A stretch of DNA of 64,000 nucleotides from Acinetobacter lwoffii (GTDB lineage Bacteria; Pseudomonadota; Gammaproteobacteria; Pseudomonadales; Moraxellaceae): the NCBI RefSeq assembly GCF_019048525.1, contig NZ_CP077369.1, forward strand, positions 1,674,001 through 1,738,000. The letters are read 5' to 3'. Numbering within the stretch: the stretch's first letter is position 1; every line of letters begins with the position of its first letter. Position numbers and translations under genes: made by a program. Shown here in pieces: positions 1 through 10,057 of the stretch. Below the pieces are notes generated by a model that saw only the letters and a list, made by a program, of their open reading frames with translations, was not told the DNA's origin and ran no database searches.

Positions 1-223
1 AAGTCCGTGATGCCTTAAAATGGGTGGGCTATCTAGACCAAGCAATGCAGCATGCCAAAGCATCCGATGTATTGATTGCACAGCATCATTGGCCTGTCTG
101 GGGCAATGACAATATTCAAGATTTTATTAAAACCCAGCGAGATGTTTATAAGTTCACGCATGATCAGACGGTGAGATATATGAACTCTGGTTTTAATGGC
201 GCTGAAATTGCCGAAAAAATTAA
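1..223 (+). pseudogene. Alkylsulfatase, middle fragment (cut by ISAba125)
   Basis: The reading frame is open from base 3 and gives VRDALKWVGYLDQAMQ, then HHWPVWGN and NSGFNGAEIAEKIK. This matches the middle of linear primary-alkylsulfatases, which are metallo-beta-lactamase-fold enzymes that cleave alkyl sulfate esters such as SDS. The gene starts before the window, so the MBL core is not visible. At base 224 the frame runs into the IS left end and stops at 233-235. The rest of the gene lies at 2462-1661 on the other strand. Joining ATT-AA (to base 223) to G-CTT-CCA (from 2460 downward) restores the frame as IAEKIKLPAALDQKL, as expected for the family. This is half of a broken gene, not a small gene of its own. 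Confidence 0.85.
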
Positions 224-1310
224 GGCAGAGTAAAACTTGAAGTGCGACATAAACCACCTAATTAATTTAAAGGGTTTATGGAGTATATAAAATTGTCATA
301 CCATCATCTTAACTTTGAAGATCGTACTGCATTAATGCTTGAGTCAAGAAAAGAAGGCTTTTCAGCCAGAAAATTTGCTGAACTCATTAAAAGACATCCT
401 AGTACGATCTATCGTGAGCTTAAAAGAAATAGCATCAATGACGTTTATCAAGCTCGATATGCTTCTGATAACACCTTCGCTAGACGTAGACGTGGTCACA
501 GAAAACTCAAAATCGATTCAATCCTCTGGAAATTTATTGTTGAAGCGATCCGTTGTTTATGGTCTCCTCAGCAAATAGCAAAGCGTTTAAAGACATTTCC
601 TGATTTGGATCAAACAATGAATGTAAGCCATACAACGATTTATTCAACGATACGCGCATTACCAAAGGGTGAGTTGAAAAAAGACTTATTATCCTGTCTG
701 CGTCATGAAAATAAAAAGCGAAAAGCTAACGGTGAACCTAAAAAAGATTCTATATTACAGGATATTAAAACTATTCATGAGCGCCCAGCCGAAGTTCAAG
801 AAAGAAAAATACCGGGTCATTGGGAAGCTGATTTAATTAAAGGTAAAGACAATAAAAGTTCGATAGCAACACTTATTGAACGAAATACACGGCTCTGTAT
901 CTTGGCAACATTACCTGATGCAAAGGCAGAATCAGTGCGCAAGGCTTTAACTGAAGCTCTGAAATATTTACCTGCAGAACTGCGTAAAACGTTGACCTAT
1001 GACCGTGGACGCGAGATGGCAGAACATAAAATACTTGAAGAAGATTTAGGCATAGATGTATATTTCTGTGACCCACATTCACCCTGGCAAAAAGGCACAT
1101 GCGAAAATATGAATGGTTTAATTAGGCAATATTTACCTAAAGGGATTGATTTAAATCAGGCAGATCAGCATTATTTAAATCAAGTTGCCATGTCACTGAA
1201 TACTCGTCCTAGAAAAGCGTTAGATTGGCTTACACCATTAGAGAAATTTGCTCAGCTTGTTGATTATCATAAGACTTTTCAAACTGTCGCACCTCATGTT
1301 TGAATTCGCC
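224..1310 (+). mobile_element. ISAba125-like IS30-family element, copy 1
   Basis: The element is 1087 bp, the known ISAba125 length. Its ends, GGCAGAGTAAAACTTGAAG on the left and GGCGAATTCAAACATGAGG on the complement of the right, are imperfect inverted repeats that converge on GTGCGACA. The left flank is TAA and the right flank CTA, so this copy has no matching duplication of its own. TAA instead matches the right flank of copy 2, which shows the two copies have recombined. The right end carries TTGAAT, known as the outward -35 hexamer that ISAba125 supplies to blaNDM. The family name comes from recalled features and was not searched. Confidence 0.9.
278..1303 (+). CDS. IS30-family transposase (ISAba125 copy 1)
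   Basis: A 341-residue DDE transposase. The N-terminal helix-turn-helix region (about residues 10-60, with RHPSTIYRELKRN) is typical of IS30. The catalytic domain has GHWEADLIKG (first Asp), TYDRGREM (second Asp) and DPHSPWQKGTCENMNGLIRQYLP (Glu), the IS30 D-D-E pattern. The start ATG follows an AAAGGG ribosome site. It differs from copies 3 and 4 at one residue (R in YQARYASD where they have Q). The frame is intact and probably active. Confidence 0.95.
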   Translation: MEYIKLSYHHLNFEDRTALMLESRKEGFSARKFAELIKRHPSTIYRELKRNSINDVYQARYASDNTFARRRRGHRKLKIDSILWKFIVEAIRCLWSPQQIAKRLKTFPDLDQTMNVSHTTIYSTIRALPKGELKKDLLSCLRHENKKRKANGEPKKDSILQDIKTIHERPAEVQERKIPGHWEADLIKGKDNKSSIATLIERNTRLCILATLPDAKAESVRKALTEALKYLPAELRKTLTYDRGREMAEHKILEEDLGIDVYFCDPHSPWQKGTCENMNGLIRQYLPKGIDLNQADQHYLNQVAMSLNTRPRKALDWLTPLEKFAQLVDYHKTFQTVAPHV

Positions 1311-1336
1311 CTAATATAAAAGCTTATTTTCAATAA
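1311..1336 (+). pseudogene. Displaced last codons of the unknown gene now at 3550-4117
   Basis: When the flank after copy 1 is joined to the truncated gene ending at 3550 (minus strand), the frame continues as ...QYIS-NIKAYFQ and ends at TAA (1334-1336). This looks like a natural C-terminus eight codons past the break. It is an inference, but the frame, the stop and the near-matching 3-bp flanks (CTA here, CTC at 3552-3550) all fit a segment inverted between two IS copies. Confidence 0.6.
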
Positions 1337-1660
1337 AAAACACATCATAATACCCCCTTGCCTTTTAACCACAAAAATATTGAAGTTATTATTTAGAAGC
1401 AATTAATAGAAAAATAAACAAATCTTTTTTAAACAAGCTACTAATAAAAATATCTCCATCGAAAATAAAGTATAAAAATTCAAAAACCATTTAATAAAGT
1501 ATCAATAGAGTTAAAATACATATAGCTTACTTTTAATTTTAAAGAGGAATACAAGAAATAATTTCTTGTATTCCTGTTATAAGATTGGGAGAACCAAGTT
1601 GATAATTTCACCCATTTCTTTGGATCTATTAATTTAAGTTTCGACTTTACTTATTTGAGC
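1337..1660. other. AT-rich non-coding segment
   Basis: No credible gene is visible. The segment is strongly AT-rich and holds one long perfect hairpin (1545-1575). In the inferred ancestral order it was the spacer between two convergent genes, the alkylsulfatase and the gene at 3550-4117. Confidence 0.6.
1545..1575. terminator. 14-bp perfect hairpin, probable bidirectional terminator
   Basis: The arms AGGAATACAAGAAA (1545-1558) and TTTCTTGTATTCCT (1562-1575) are perfectly complementary around a 3-base TAA loop. The hairpin lies about 85 bp past the alkylsulfatase stop. There is no long T run on either side, so factor-independent termination is likely but not certain. Confidence 0.55.
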
Positions 1661-2462
1661 TTAGCCATTTGGTCGAGTCACAATCGGGAAAATTGAATCT
1701 GGACGTTTAAACATTGCAAAGAATTTTCCAATTTTCAGTGGATTACCTTTGACTTTACTGTCTTTAGAAAGCAGGACTTTTACCCCTTCTATTTGACCTG
1801 TAATCATTTTTAGATATAAGGGCTTGGTTAAGGTTAATGTAGGGCAATCCAATGCCAAATCTTTACTTTCATCATAACGCTTAAACTGCATGACTGAGTT
1901 TTCAACCCATAATGAAAAATGCTCTTTGGTATCCGACAAAACCAGATTGATACACTGGTTTTCATTTTTTAAATTTTCCACATCTAAATTTGTCGCCATA
2001 GCTTCAAGAAATCTTTCAGTTGGTGTATGAATCAATAAATCACTCGGATCAGAAGTATTTTGTAGGGGTACATTATTTTGTAGCTCTTGAGCGCCCACCA
2101 AAAAGAAATTACGCCAAGTTGAAGCCTCAGCAGCATAGCCCAATTGACGATAAGTATTCGCCAATAAGTCTTTTGCTTGTTGGTTTTGAGGGTTATTCAA
2201 CACAATATGTTTTAAAATCTCGGCAGCCCATCTATAGTCAGCTTGAGCGTAGGCATCCCGCGCATTTTTCAATGCATTGTTCTCCCCACCTGCTAACTCA
2301 ATATATTTTTTTGCAACAGCTTTAGGGGGTAATGGATCTAAATTGGAAGGATGGGCATCGAACCATCCCATATAATATTGGTATACTGCTTTTACATTAT
2401 GTTTTAGGGTTCCATAATAGCCATGAGCATATAGTTTTTGATCAAGTGCCGCTGGAAGCTTA
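1661..2462 (-). pseudogene. Alkylsulfatase, C-terminal fragment (inverted)
   Basis: About 266 codons starting KLPAALDQKLYAHGYYG, with HNVKAVYQYYMGWFDAHPSNLDPLPP and, further on, an SCP2-like C-terminal domain (from about PSDLLIHTPTERFLEAMATNL). These are typical of the dimerisation and C-terminal domains of the alkylsulfatase family. The frame is open back into IS copy 2 through a TTG codon at 2473, but there is no ribosome site and the native N-terminal half is at 1-223. The fragment is flipped relative to that half. The C-terminal end (VTRPNG, then stop) looks native. Confidence 0.85.
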
Positions 2463-3549
2463 GGCGAATTCAAACATGAGGTGCGACAGTTTCAAAAGCC
2501 ATATGATAATCAACAAGCTGAGCAAATTTCTCTAATGGTGTAAGCCAATCTAACGCCTTTCTAGGACGAGTATTCAGTGACATGGCAACTTGATTTAAAT
2601 AATGCTGATCTGCCTGATTTAAATCAATCCCTTTAGGTAAATATTGCCTAATTAAACCATTCATATTTTCGCATGTGCCTTTTTGCCAAGGTGAATGTGG
2701 GTCACAGAAATATACATCTATGCCTAAATCTTCTTCGAGTATTTTATGTTCTGACATCTCGCGTCCACGGTCATAGGTCAACGTTTTACGCAGTTCTGCA
2801 GGTAAATATTTCAGAGCTTCAGTTAAAGCCTTGCGCACTGATTCTGCCTTTGCATCAGGTAATGTTGCCAAGATACAGAGCCGTGTATTTCGTTCAATAA
2901 GTGTTGCTATCGAACTTTTATTGTCTTTACCTTTAATTAAATCAGCTTCCCAATGACCCGGTATTTTTCTTTCTTGAACTTCGGCTGGGCGCTCATGAAT
3001 AGTTTTAATATCCTGTAATATAGAATCTTTTTTAGGTTCACCGTTAGCTTTTCGCTTTTTATTTTCATGACGCAGACAGGATAATAAGTCTTTTTTCAAC
3101 TCACCCTTTGGTAATGCTCGTATCGTTGAATAAATCGTTGTATGGCTTACATTCATTGTTTGATCCAAATCAGGAAATGTCTTTAAACGCTTTGCTATTT
3201 GCTGAGGAGACCATAAACAACGGATCGCTTCAACAATAAATTTCCAGAGGATTGAATCGATTTTGAGTTTTCTGTGACCACGTCTACGTCTAGCGAAGGT
3301 GTTATCAGAAGCATATCGAGCTTGATAAACGTCATTGATGCTATTTCTTTTAAGCTCACGATAGATCGTACTAGGATGTCTTTTAATGAGTTCAGCAAAT
3401 TTTCTGGCTGAAAAGCCTTCTTTTCTTGACTCAAGCATTAATGCAGTACGATCTTCAAAGTTAAGATGATGGTATGACAATTTTATATACTCCATAAACC
3501 CTTTAAATTAATTAGGTGGTTTATGTCGCACTTCAAGTTTTACTCTGCC
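2463..3549 (-). mobile_element. ISAba125-like IS30-family element, copy 2
   Basis: 1087 bp in inverse orientation to copy 1. Read on the minus strand, its left flank is CTC and its right flank TAA. TAA equals the left flank of copy 1. Its right part carries several differences from copies 1, 3 and 4 (for example CACCTTGGC for CACCCTGGC), so it is the most diverged copy at that end. Confidence 0.9.
2470..3495 (-). CDS. IS30-family transposase (ISAba125 copy 2)
   Basis: A 341-residue DDE transposase with the same IS30 helix-turn-helix and D-D-E motifs as copy 1. It differs from copy 1 at REMSEHK (S for A) and near the C-terminus at YHMAFET (where copy 1 has YHKTFQT). Both differences lie in the half next to the alkylsulfatase fragment. 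The frame is intact. Confidence 0.95.
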   Translation of the reverse strand: MEYIKLSYHHLNFEDRTALMLESRKEGFSARKFAELIKRHPSTIYRELKRNSINDVYQARYASDNTFARRRRGHRKLKIDSILWKFIVEAIRCLWSPQQIAKRLKTFPDLDQTMNVSHTTIYSTIRALPKGELKKDLLSCLRHENKKRKANGEPKKDSILQDIKTIHERPAEVQERKIPGHWEADLIKGKDNKSSIATLIERNTRLCILATLPDAKAESVRKALTEALKYLPAELRKTLTYDRGREMSEHKILEEDLGIDVYFCDPHSPWQKGTCENMNGLIRQYLPKGIDLNQADQHYLNQVAMSLNTRPRKALDWLTPLEKFAQLVDYHMAFETVAPHV

Positions 3550-4117
3550 GAGAGATATATTGAGGTAATGGAAGAGGGTCATTATAGGTGGGAAATAAAT
3601 TTATGTAAGTGCTGTTGTTGAATATTTGGAAATGGGGATTATTCGCTGATAGAGCAAAGATATCTCCTGATTTTAAAGCCCAATGATTTCTATATTCTTC
3701 TAATCCTTCAAATTTTAAATATTCTTTAATTGTGTTTAAATAAAAATCAAAATCCTTATTTTTTTGTTTCCAAGTTTCCTTAGTATCTTCATCTGTGTAT
3801 GTGATATCTTCTCTAGTTTGAATATTTATAGAATGTAATTTATTAAATTCAACAACTATATTTTGTTCTTCAGAATAATATGTAATGTTTAAAATTTTAC
3901 CTAATGAAATTTCTTTTTCAAAACGCTCCATAGTAACTAGAGCAGGGTATTTTTTGAGTAAATCTAATTTTTCTTGGGTTAATGTTTTATATAAAATACG
4001 AATATCTTCATCTGTATATTCTAGGAAACGACTCGAATGAAAATTAATTTGATATATTTCATCATTCTGAGTAATTTGATGTTCATTGCTAACTTGTAAT
4101 ATATTGAAAAAACTCAT
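3550..4117 (-). pseudogene. Unknown protein, 3' end cut by ISAba125 copy 2
   Basis: Starts at ATG 4117 and runs 189 native codons (MSFFNILQVSNEHQIT ... PLPQYIS). It then reads into the IS left end and stops after RQSKT at 3533. I do not recognise the family. The protein is acidic and hydrophilic, with no signal peptide or membrane segment, and its coding sequence is AT-rich, unlike the gatCAB genes beside it, which suggests transfer. Only about eight C-terminal residues are missing (see 1311-1336), so the truncated product may still fold. It lies downstream of the gatB terminator and probably has its own promoter. Confidence 0.6.
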
Positions 4118-4141
4118 TTATAAAGATAATCCTTGAAATTA

Positions 4142-4170
4142 TAAAAACCCCGCACTAAGCGAGGTTTTTA
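4142..4170 (-). terminator. gatCAB terminator
   Basis: Inverted repeat TAAAAACCCCGC / GCGAGGTTTTTA with a short loop and one wobble pair, followed by T residues on the minus strand. It lies 30 bp past the gatB stop. Confidence 0.75.
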
Positions 4171-4199
4171 TCTCATGAAAATAACTAATTAGTCAATTA

Positions 4200-5681
4200 T
4201 CAACCAATCAATTTCTTCATTAATTCATTGACTTGTGCAGGGTTGGCTTTACCTTTTGCAGCTTTCATTACTTGACCCACAAGACCGTTAAAGGCTTTCT
4301 CTTTACCAGACTTATATTCCTCAACCATCTTCTCGTTGGCAGCAAGCACTTCCTTAATAATCGCTTCAATTGCGCCTGTATCAGTTTCCTGTTTCAAGCC
4401 TTTTTCCGCAATAATTTCGTCCGCAGATTTGCCTTCGTCCCACATAAAGCCGAATACTTGCTTCGCGATTTTACCGTTAATCGTGTTATCCACAATACGC
4501 GCGATCATACCGCCAAGTTTTTCCGCAGATACAGGAGAATCCGCCAAATCTAAGCCTGCTTTGTTTAGCGCCCCTGAGAATTCGCCCATCACCCAGTTTG
4601 CAGACACTTTACCTTGTGCAGCGCCGCCAGCAGCAGCGACAACTTCTTCGTAAAACTCTGACATTTCACGTGTAAGCGTTAAAACGTGTGCATCGTACTC
4701 AGTCACACCAAAGTCCGCCACGAAACGTGCACGGCGTGCAGCAGGAAGCTCAGGCATGGTTGCTTTAATGGCTTCGATTTGCTCATCAGCAATCACCACA
4801 GGCAACAAGTCTGGGTCAGGGAAGTAGCGGTAATCGTTCGCTTCTTCTTTAGAACGCATTGAACGCGTTTCCATCTTTACAGGGTCGAACAGACGCGTTT
4901 CCTGATCAATGGTGCCATCCCAGTCCAGAATTTCCATTTGACGTTCAATTTCAACATTGATCGCTTGTTCAATGAAACGGAATGAGTTCAGGTTTTTCAA
5001 TTCACAACGTGTACCAAACGGTTGACCCGGACGACGTAAAGATACATTACAGTCACAGCGGAACGAACCCTCCGCCATGTTACCGTCAGAAATACCTAAC
5101 CAGCGCACTAAAGTGTGAATTGCCTTGATATAAGCAACCGCTTCTTCAACCGAACGCATATCCGGTTCAGAAACGATTTCAAGCAGCGGCGTACCAGCAC
5201 GGTTCAAGTCGATGCCTGACATACCTTCGAACTGATCATGAATCGATTTACCCGCATCTTCTTCGAGATGCGCACGGGTTACGCCAATGCGTTTAACCGT
5301 GCCATCTTCAAGCTGGATGTCGATATGACCCAAGCCCACAATCGGGTTGTCCATCTGGCTGATCTGGTAGCCTTTTGGAGAGTCCGGATAGAAGTAGTTT
5401 TTACGCGCAAATACAGACGCCTGATCGATGTAAGCATCGATGCCCAAACCAAAGCGAATCGCAAGATCAACCACTTCTTTGTTTAATACCGGTAATACGC
5501 CCGGCATAGCCAAATCAACCAGGCTGGCTTGCGTGTTTGGATCATTACCGAAAACAGTCGATGAACCTGAAAAAATTTTGGTATTGGTGGCAAGCTGAGT
5601 GTGAATCTCGATACCAATAACGACTTCCCAACCATCAATCAGGTTGGATTTTGGTTTAGCCGATTTTTGAGCTTGAGCCAT
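4200..5681 (-). CDS. gatB: Asp-tRNA(Asn)/Glu-tRNA(Gln) amidotransferase subunit B
   Basis: 493 residues, full length for GatB. The protein opens the kinase-like domain with [14 protein letters not shown], has the [14 protein letters not shown] signature near residue 93 and a C-terminal YqeY-type tail ([17 protein letters not shown]). GatB phosphorylates the side chain of mischarged Glu-tRNA(Gln) or Asp-tRNA(Asn) so that GatA-derived ammonia can amidate it. Start and stop overlap by one base with gatA (5681), indicating translational coupling in a gatC-gatA-gatB operon. Confidence 0.97.
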   Translation of the reverse strand: MAQAQKSAKPKSNLIDGWEVVIGIEIHTQLATNTKIFSGSSTVFGNDPNTQASLVDLAMPGVLPVLNKEVVDLAIRFGLGIDAYIDQASVFARKNYFYPDSPKGYQISQMDNPIVGLGHIDIQLEDGTVKRIGVTRAHLEEDAGKSIHDQFEGMSGIDLNRAGTPLLEIVSEPDMRSVEEAVAYIKAIHTLVRWLGISDGNMAEGSFRCDCNVSLRRPGQPFGTRCELKNLNSFRFIEQAINVEIERQMEILDWDGTIDQETRLFDPVKMETRSMRSKEEANDYRYFPDPDLLPVVIADEQIEAIKATMPELPAARRARFVADFGVTEYDAHVLTLTREMSEFYEEVVAAAGGAAQGKVSANWVMGEFSGALNKAGLDLADSPVSAEKLGGMIARIVDNTINGKIAKQVFGFMWDEGKSADEIIAEKGLKQETDTGAIEAIIKEVLAANEKMVEEYKSGKEKAFNGLVGQVMKAAKGKANPAQVNELMKKLIG

Positions 5682-7159
5682 TATGCGTTCTCCTCAGCAA
5701 TTGCAGCGCGTTTTGTATGCCAATCGGTGGCCTGTTGATACTGGTGTACCACAGACAACAATTGAGATTCTGACCAGTAATTACCAATCAGCTGTAAGCC
5801 AACTGGCAAGTTATTTTGGTCAAAACCGACAGGCGCGTTAATCGCAGGAAGACCTGCCAGATTTACCGCAAGCGTATAAATATCGCCCAGGTACATTTCA
5901 ACTGGCGTTAAATCTGCACCAATTTTATAGGCAGTCGTTGGCGCAGAAGGTGCTGCAATGACATCGACCGATTCAAATGCTTTAAGGAAATCTTGCTGGA
6001 TCAGGCGACGTACTTTCTGTGCTTTTACATAGTAAGCATCGTAATAACCTGCAGACAGGGCATACGTACCAATCAGGATACGGCGTTGCACTTCTGCACC
6101 AAAACCTTCTGAACGTGAACGCTTGTACAGGTCCATCAGGTCCACAGGATTTTCTGCGCGATAGCCATAACGTACGCCATCAAAACGTGATAGGTTCGAA
6201 GAAGCTTCGGCAGGTGCGATCAGGTAATAAGTCGGAACATAGCTTTCAGTCATGTTGAGGTCGATCTCAACAAGCGTAGCGCCCATCTCTTCTAACTTTT
6301 TAAGTGATTCTTCGACACGTGCTTTTACGTCTGCATCCAGACCTTCCACATTGAAATATTGCTTTGGAATACCAATACGCAAACCTTTTACTGAGGTAGC
6401 GTTCAGATTTGCCACATAGTCATCAACGTCTTTGTCCATTGAGGTTGAATCCTTGGCATCATGACCTGCCATCACATTCATCAGGTAAGCACAGTCTTCC
6501 GCCGAACGCGCCATCGGACCGCCTTGATCCAGTGATGAGGCATAAGCAATCATACCGAAACGCGATACACGGCCATAGGTCGGTTTAAGGCCGGTGAGGC
6601 CACAGAATGACGCAGGTTGGCGAATAGAACCACCGGTATCAGTACCAGTTGCAAATGGTGCTAAATCCGCTGCCACAGCTGCTGCAGAGCCACCAGAAGA
6701 GCCGCCAGGGACATGACCCAGGTTCCAAGGGTTAGCCGTTGCGCCGCAATATGAGTTCTCAGAGGTTGAACCCATCGCGAATTCGTCCATGTTCACTTTA
6801 CCTAAAGTGACCAGGCCCGCAGCTTTGCCTTTCGCTACTACGGTTGCATCGTAAGGAGAGATAAAATTGTCCAGCATTTTTGAACCGGCAGTGGTCTTGA
6901 TGCCTTGGGTACAGAAAATGTCTTTGTGGGCAACTGGCACACCAGTCAGGGCAGAGGCATTGCCAGCTTTGATTGCAGCATCGGCAGCATCAGCTTCAGC
7001 TAATGCCTGTTCAGCAGTTACCGTCACATAAGCCTTGACCTGTACATCAATTTTTGCGATGCGCTTTAAGTAGTGTTCAGTCAATTCGCGAGATGAAAAC
7101 TGGGCATTTGCCAGACCTTCACTAAGTTCACGAATGGATAAGCGATGTAAATCTGTCAT
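5681..7159 (-). CDS. gatA: Asp-tRNA(Asn)/Glu-tRNA(Gln) amidotransferase subunit A
   Basis: 492 residues of the amidase-signature family. The catalytic Lys is in [10 protein letters not shown], the cis-Ser in [16 protein letters not shown] and the nucleophile Ser in [14 protein letters not shown]. GatA releases ammonia from glutamine and passes it to GatB. It sits between gatC (52-bp gap) and gatB (1-bp overlap). Confidence 0.97.
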   Translation of the reverse strand: MTDLHRLSIRELSEGLANAQFSSRELTEHYLKRIAKIDVQVKAYVTVTAEQALAEADAADAAIKAGNASALTGVPVAHKDIFCTQGIKTTAGSKMLDNFISPYDATVVAKGKAAGLVTLGKVNMDEFAMGSTSENSYCGATANPWNLGHVPGGSSGGSAAAVAADLAPFATGTDTGGSIRQPASFCGLTGLKPTYGRVSRFGMIAYASSLDQGGPMARSAEDCAYLMNVMAGHDAKDSTSMDKDVDDYVANLNATSVKGLRIGIPKQYFNVEGLDADVKARVEESLKKLEEMGATLVEIDLNMTESYVPTYYLIAPAEASSNLSRFDGVRYGYRAENPVDLMDLYKRSRSEGFGAEVQRRILIGTYALSAGYYDAYYVKAQKVRRLIQQDFLKAFESVDVIAAPSAPTTAYKIGADLTPVEMYLGDIYTLAVNLAGLPAINAPVGFDQNNLPVGLQLIGNYWSESQLLSVVHQYQQATDWHTKRAAIAEENA

Positions 7160-7211
7160 GAGAAATAATTCTTTACGTTTAATTTAATAAAAAGAATGAA
7201 CTGGGTAGTAA

Positions 7212-7526
7212 TTACTCAATCACGCGCGGTACGAGGTACAAGCCATCCTGAACAGCTGGTGCAACTGCTTGGTATTGCTCACGATGATTGGTTTCGGTAA
7301 CCACATCATCACGTAGCGGCTGAGGGTGGTCGAAAGGGCTTTTCAGGGGTTCAATACCGTCGGTATTGATGCCTTTCAGGGTTTCCATCATGCCTAAAAT
7401 TTTATTTAAACTTTGAGCATATTCAGCAGATTGCGTATCATTGAGAGATAACCTTGCAAGGTTGGCAATAGCTGAAACTGTTTCTGCACTTAAATCTGCA
7501 GAATGCTGTGCATCCGATGTAGACAT
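7212..7526 (-). CDS. gatC: Asp-tRNA(Asn)/Glu-tRNA(Gln) amidotransferase subunit C
   Basis: 104 residues with the GatC pattern: VSAIANLARLSLNDTQ near the N-terminus, LNKILGMMETL, then GIEPLKSPFDHPQPLRDDVV. GatC is the small belt subunit that holds GatA and GatB together. It is first in the operon and divergent from mreB. Confidence 0.95.
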   Translation of the reverse strand: MSTSDAQHSADLSAETVSAIANLARLSLNDTQSAEYAQSLNKILGMMETLKGINTDGIEPLKSPFDHPQPLRDDVVTETNHREQYQAVAPAVQDGLYLVPRVIE

Positions 7527-7582
7527 AATATTACCTAATCAGTATTAAAAAAATTCAAATTATCATGCGTTATGATAAGCGA

Positions 7583-7611
7583 TTGACTTGTCCAAATCAT
7601 CACATTTAGTT
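7583..7611 (+). promoter_or_regulatory. Candidate mreB promoter
   Basis: TTGACT (7583-7588) is 17 bp from TTAGTT (7606-7611), about 48 bp before the mreB start. The -35 is good and the -10 is weak. Confidence 0.35.
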
Positions 7612-7637
7612 AAAGTGGCGACCTTGCGTCCATATAA

Positions 7638-8705
<1,068 letters not shown>

Positions 8706-8721
8706 GAAAAGGATCCGGCGG

Positions 8722-9579
8722 GTGCAAGCACATCTGTTTTCTCGACAACCGCCATCTTTTCGCTCTTTTATCATTGCATTGGTAACATGCTTGGTGGTGC
8801 TTTTCTTTGATTGGCGCATGCCGCATGTTGTTCAACCTGCAAGGGATGTCCTGTACGCTGCTTATAATCCTATTTATGCGGTGGCCAGCTATCCGGTATT
8901 GTCGCGAGAGTGGTTGAATCAACAAACCAAGTCTGAAGCTCAATTGCGTCGGGAAAATACCGCGATGCAGGCCGAGCTGTTACAGGCACAGGTACGCTTA
9001 CAAAAAATCTCTGAACTTTCTGCTGAAAATACACGTTTGCGCGGTCTATTGGACACGCCGCTGATCATTGATGGGCGTATTGAAATTGCCGAAGTGATTG
9101 GTACCGATGCCGATCCATTACGGCATATTATCGTGATCAACCGGGGTTCAAATAACGAGCTGAAAGTCGGGCAAACGGTACTGGATGACAAGGGTATCAT
9201 GGGACAGATTATCAATGTCTATCCGCATAGTAGCCGGGTCATGCTGTTGTCCGATAAAGAACATTCACTGTCAGTGCGCCTGGAACATACCGGTATGCGT
9301 GCCATTGTTTCGGGCACAGGTGATCTGGGACGTTTAAAAATGGAATATGTACCGACCAGTGCCAATATCAAGGTCGGTGAAAAAGTCTATAGTTCGGGCT
9401 TGGGACAACATTTCCCGGCAGGTTATCTGGTGGGGCAGGTATCTAAAGTACAACGCCATAATTCTGGTGAATTTGCCCAGATTGATGTGACGCCTGCGGC
9501 TCAGCTGGCCGGTGGACATCATGTGGTGGTGTTATTTTCCGATTCATTAGCGATGGAGCAACCGCATGTCAATCGCTAA
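8722..9579 (+). CDS. mreC: Rod shape-determining protein MreC
   Basis: 285 residues from GTG 8722. There is one membrane segment (about residues 13-30, FIIALVTCLVVLFFDW), then a coiled coil (about 70-110, QLRRENTAMQAELLQAQVRLQ) and the periplasmic beta domain, including VLDDKGIMGQIINVYPHSSRVMLL and SGLGQHFPAGYLVGQV. MreC links MreB to the periplasmic wall synthases. It starts 16 bp after mreB and overlaps mreD by 14 bp. Confidence 0.96.
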   Translation: MQAHLFSRQPPSFRSFIIALVTCLVVLFFDWRMPHVVQPARDVLYAAYNPIYAVASYPVLSREWLNQQTKSEAQLRRENTAMQAELLQAQVRLQKISELSAENTRLRGLLDTPLIIDGRIEIAEVIGTDADPLRHIIVINRGSNNELKVGQTVLDDKGIMGQIINVYPHSSRVMLLSDKEHSLSVRLEHTGMRAIVSGTGDLGRLKMEYVPTSANIKVGEKVYSSGLGQHFPAGYLVGQVSKVQRHNSGEFAQIDVTPAAQLAGGHHVVVLFSDSLAMEQPHVNR

Positions 9580-10057
9580 GATGAAATCCAGAAAGCATCG
9601 TGATCCTTTAATGGCTATTGTCATTTCGGTGATTGTAGCTTCTATTTTAATGGTCTATCCACTTTCCTATAATCTCTCGGGCTGGCGTCCGCTGTTTATG
9701 CTGATGATCATGCTCTTCTGGGTGTTATGTCAGCCAACCTGGTGCGGGATCTGGTTTGCCTTTGGTACGGGTATTTTTATTGATCTGCTGCTGGATGCAC
9801 CTTTGGGTCTGAATGCGCTGAGCTTTATCATTATTGCCTTTTTAGCTCGCTTTCTGACCCGTGAACGCCGTATCCTGACCTTTAATAATCTCTGGGTGAT
9901 TATGGGGCTGGCGATTGTCGCATATCTGCTGATGATCTTTTTTACCCAGATTATAGCTGGCGTGCAATTTTCTTATGCACGGCACTGGATTCCGATGCTG
10001 ACCAGTATTCTGGTTTGGCCTGCTATTTATTATATGCTCAAAAAATGGCGCATATAA
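9566..10057 (+). CDS. mreD: Rod shape-determining protein MreD
   Basis: 163 residues and very hydrophobic, with about five membrane helices and the family-typical FIDLLLDAPLGLNALSF near the middle. It is an inner-membrane partner of MreC in the elongasome. The start overlaps the end of mreC and the end overlaps the maf start by 13 bp, so translation is probably coupled. Confidence 0.95.
   Translation: MSIAKMKSRKHRDPLMAIVISVIVASILMVYPLSYNLSGWRPLFMLMIMLFWVLCQPTWCGIWFAFGTGIFIDLLLDAPLGLNALSFIIIAFLARFLTRERRILTFNNLWVIMGLAIVAYLLMIFFTQIIAGVQFSYARHWIPMLTSILVWPAIYYMLKKWRI

Noticed and set aside
24..235. A stand-alone 69-residue gene starting at ATG 24
   Set aside because: The frame is open to the window start and its sequence is the interior of an alkylsulfatase; the stop is inside the IS.
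2020..2325. A 101-residue plus-strand frame
   Set aside because: It is antisense to the alkylsulfatase fragment and has no family features.
224..3549. A composite transposon formed by copies 1 and 2
   Set aside because: The outer flanks TAA and CTC do not match, and the cargo is the other half of the gene at the window start; inversion explains it better.
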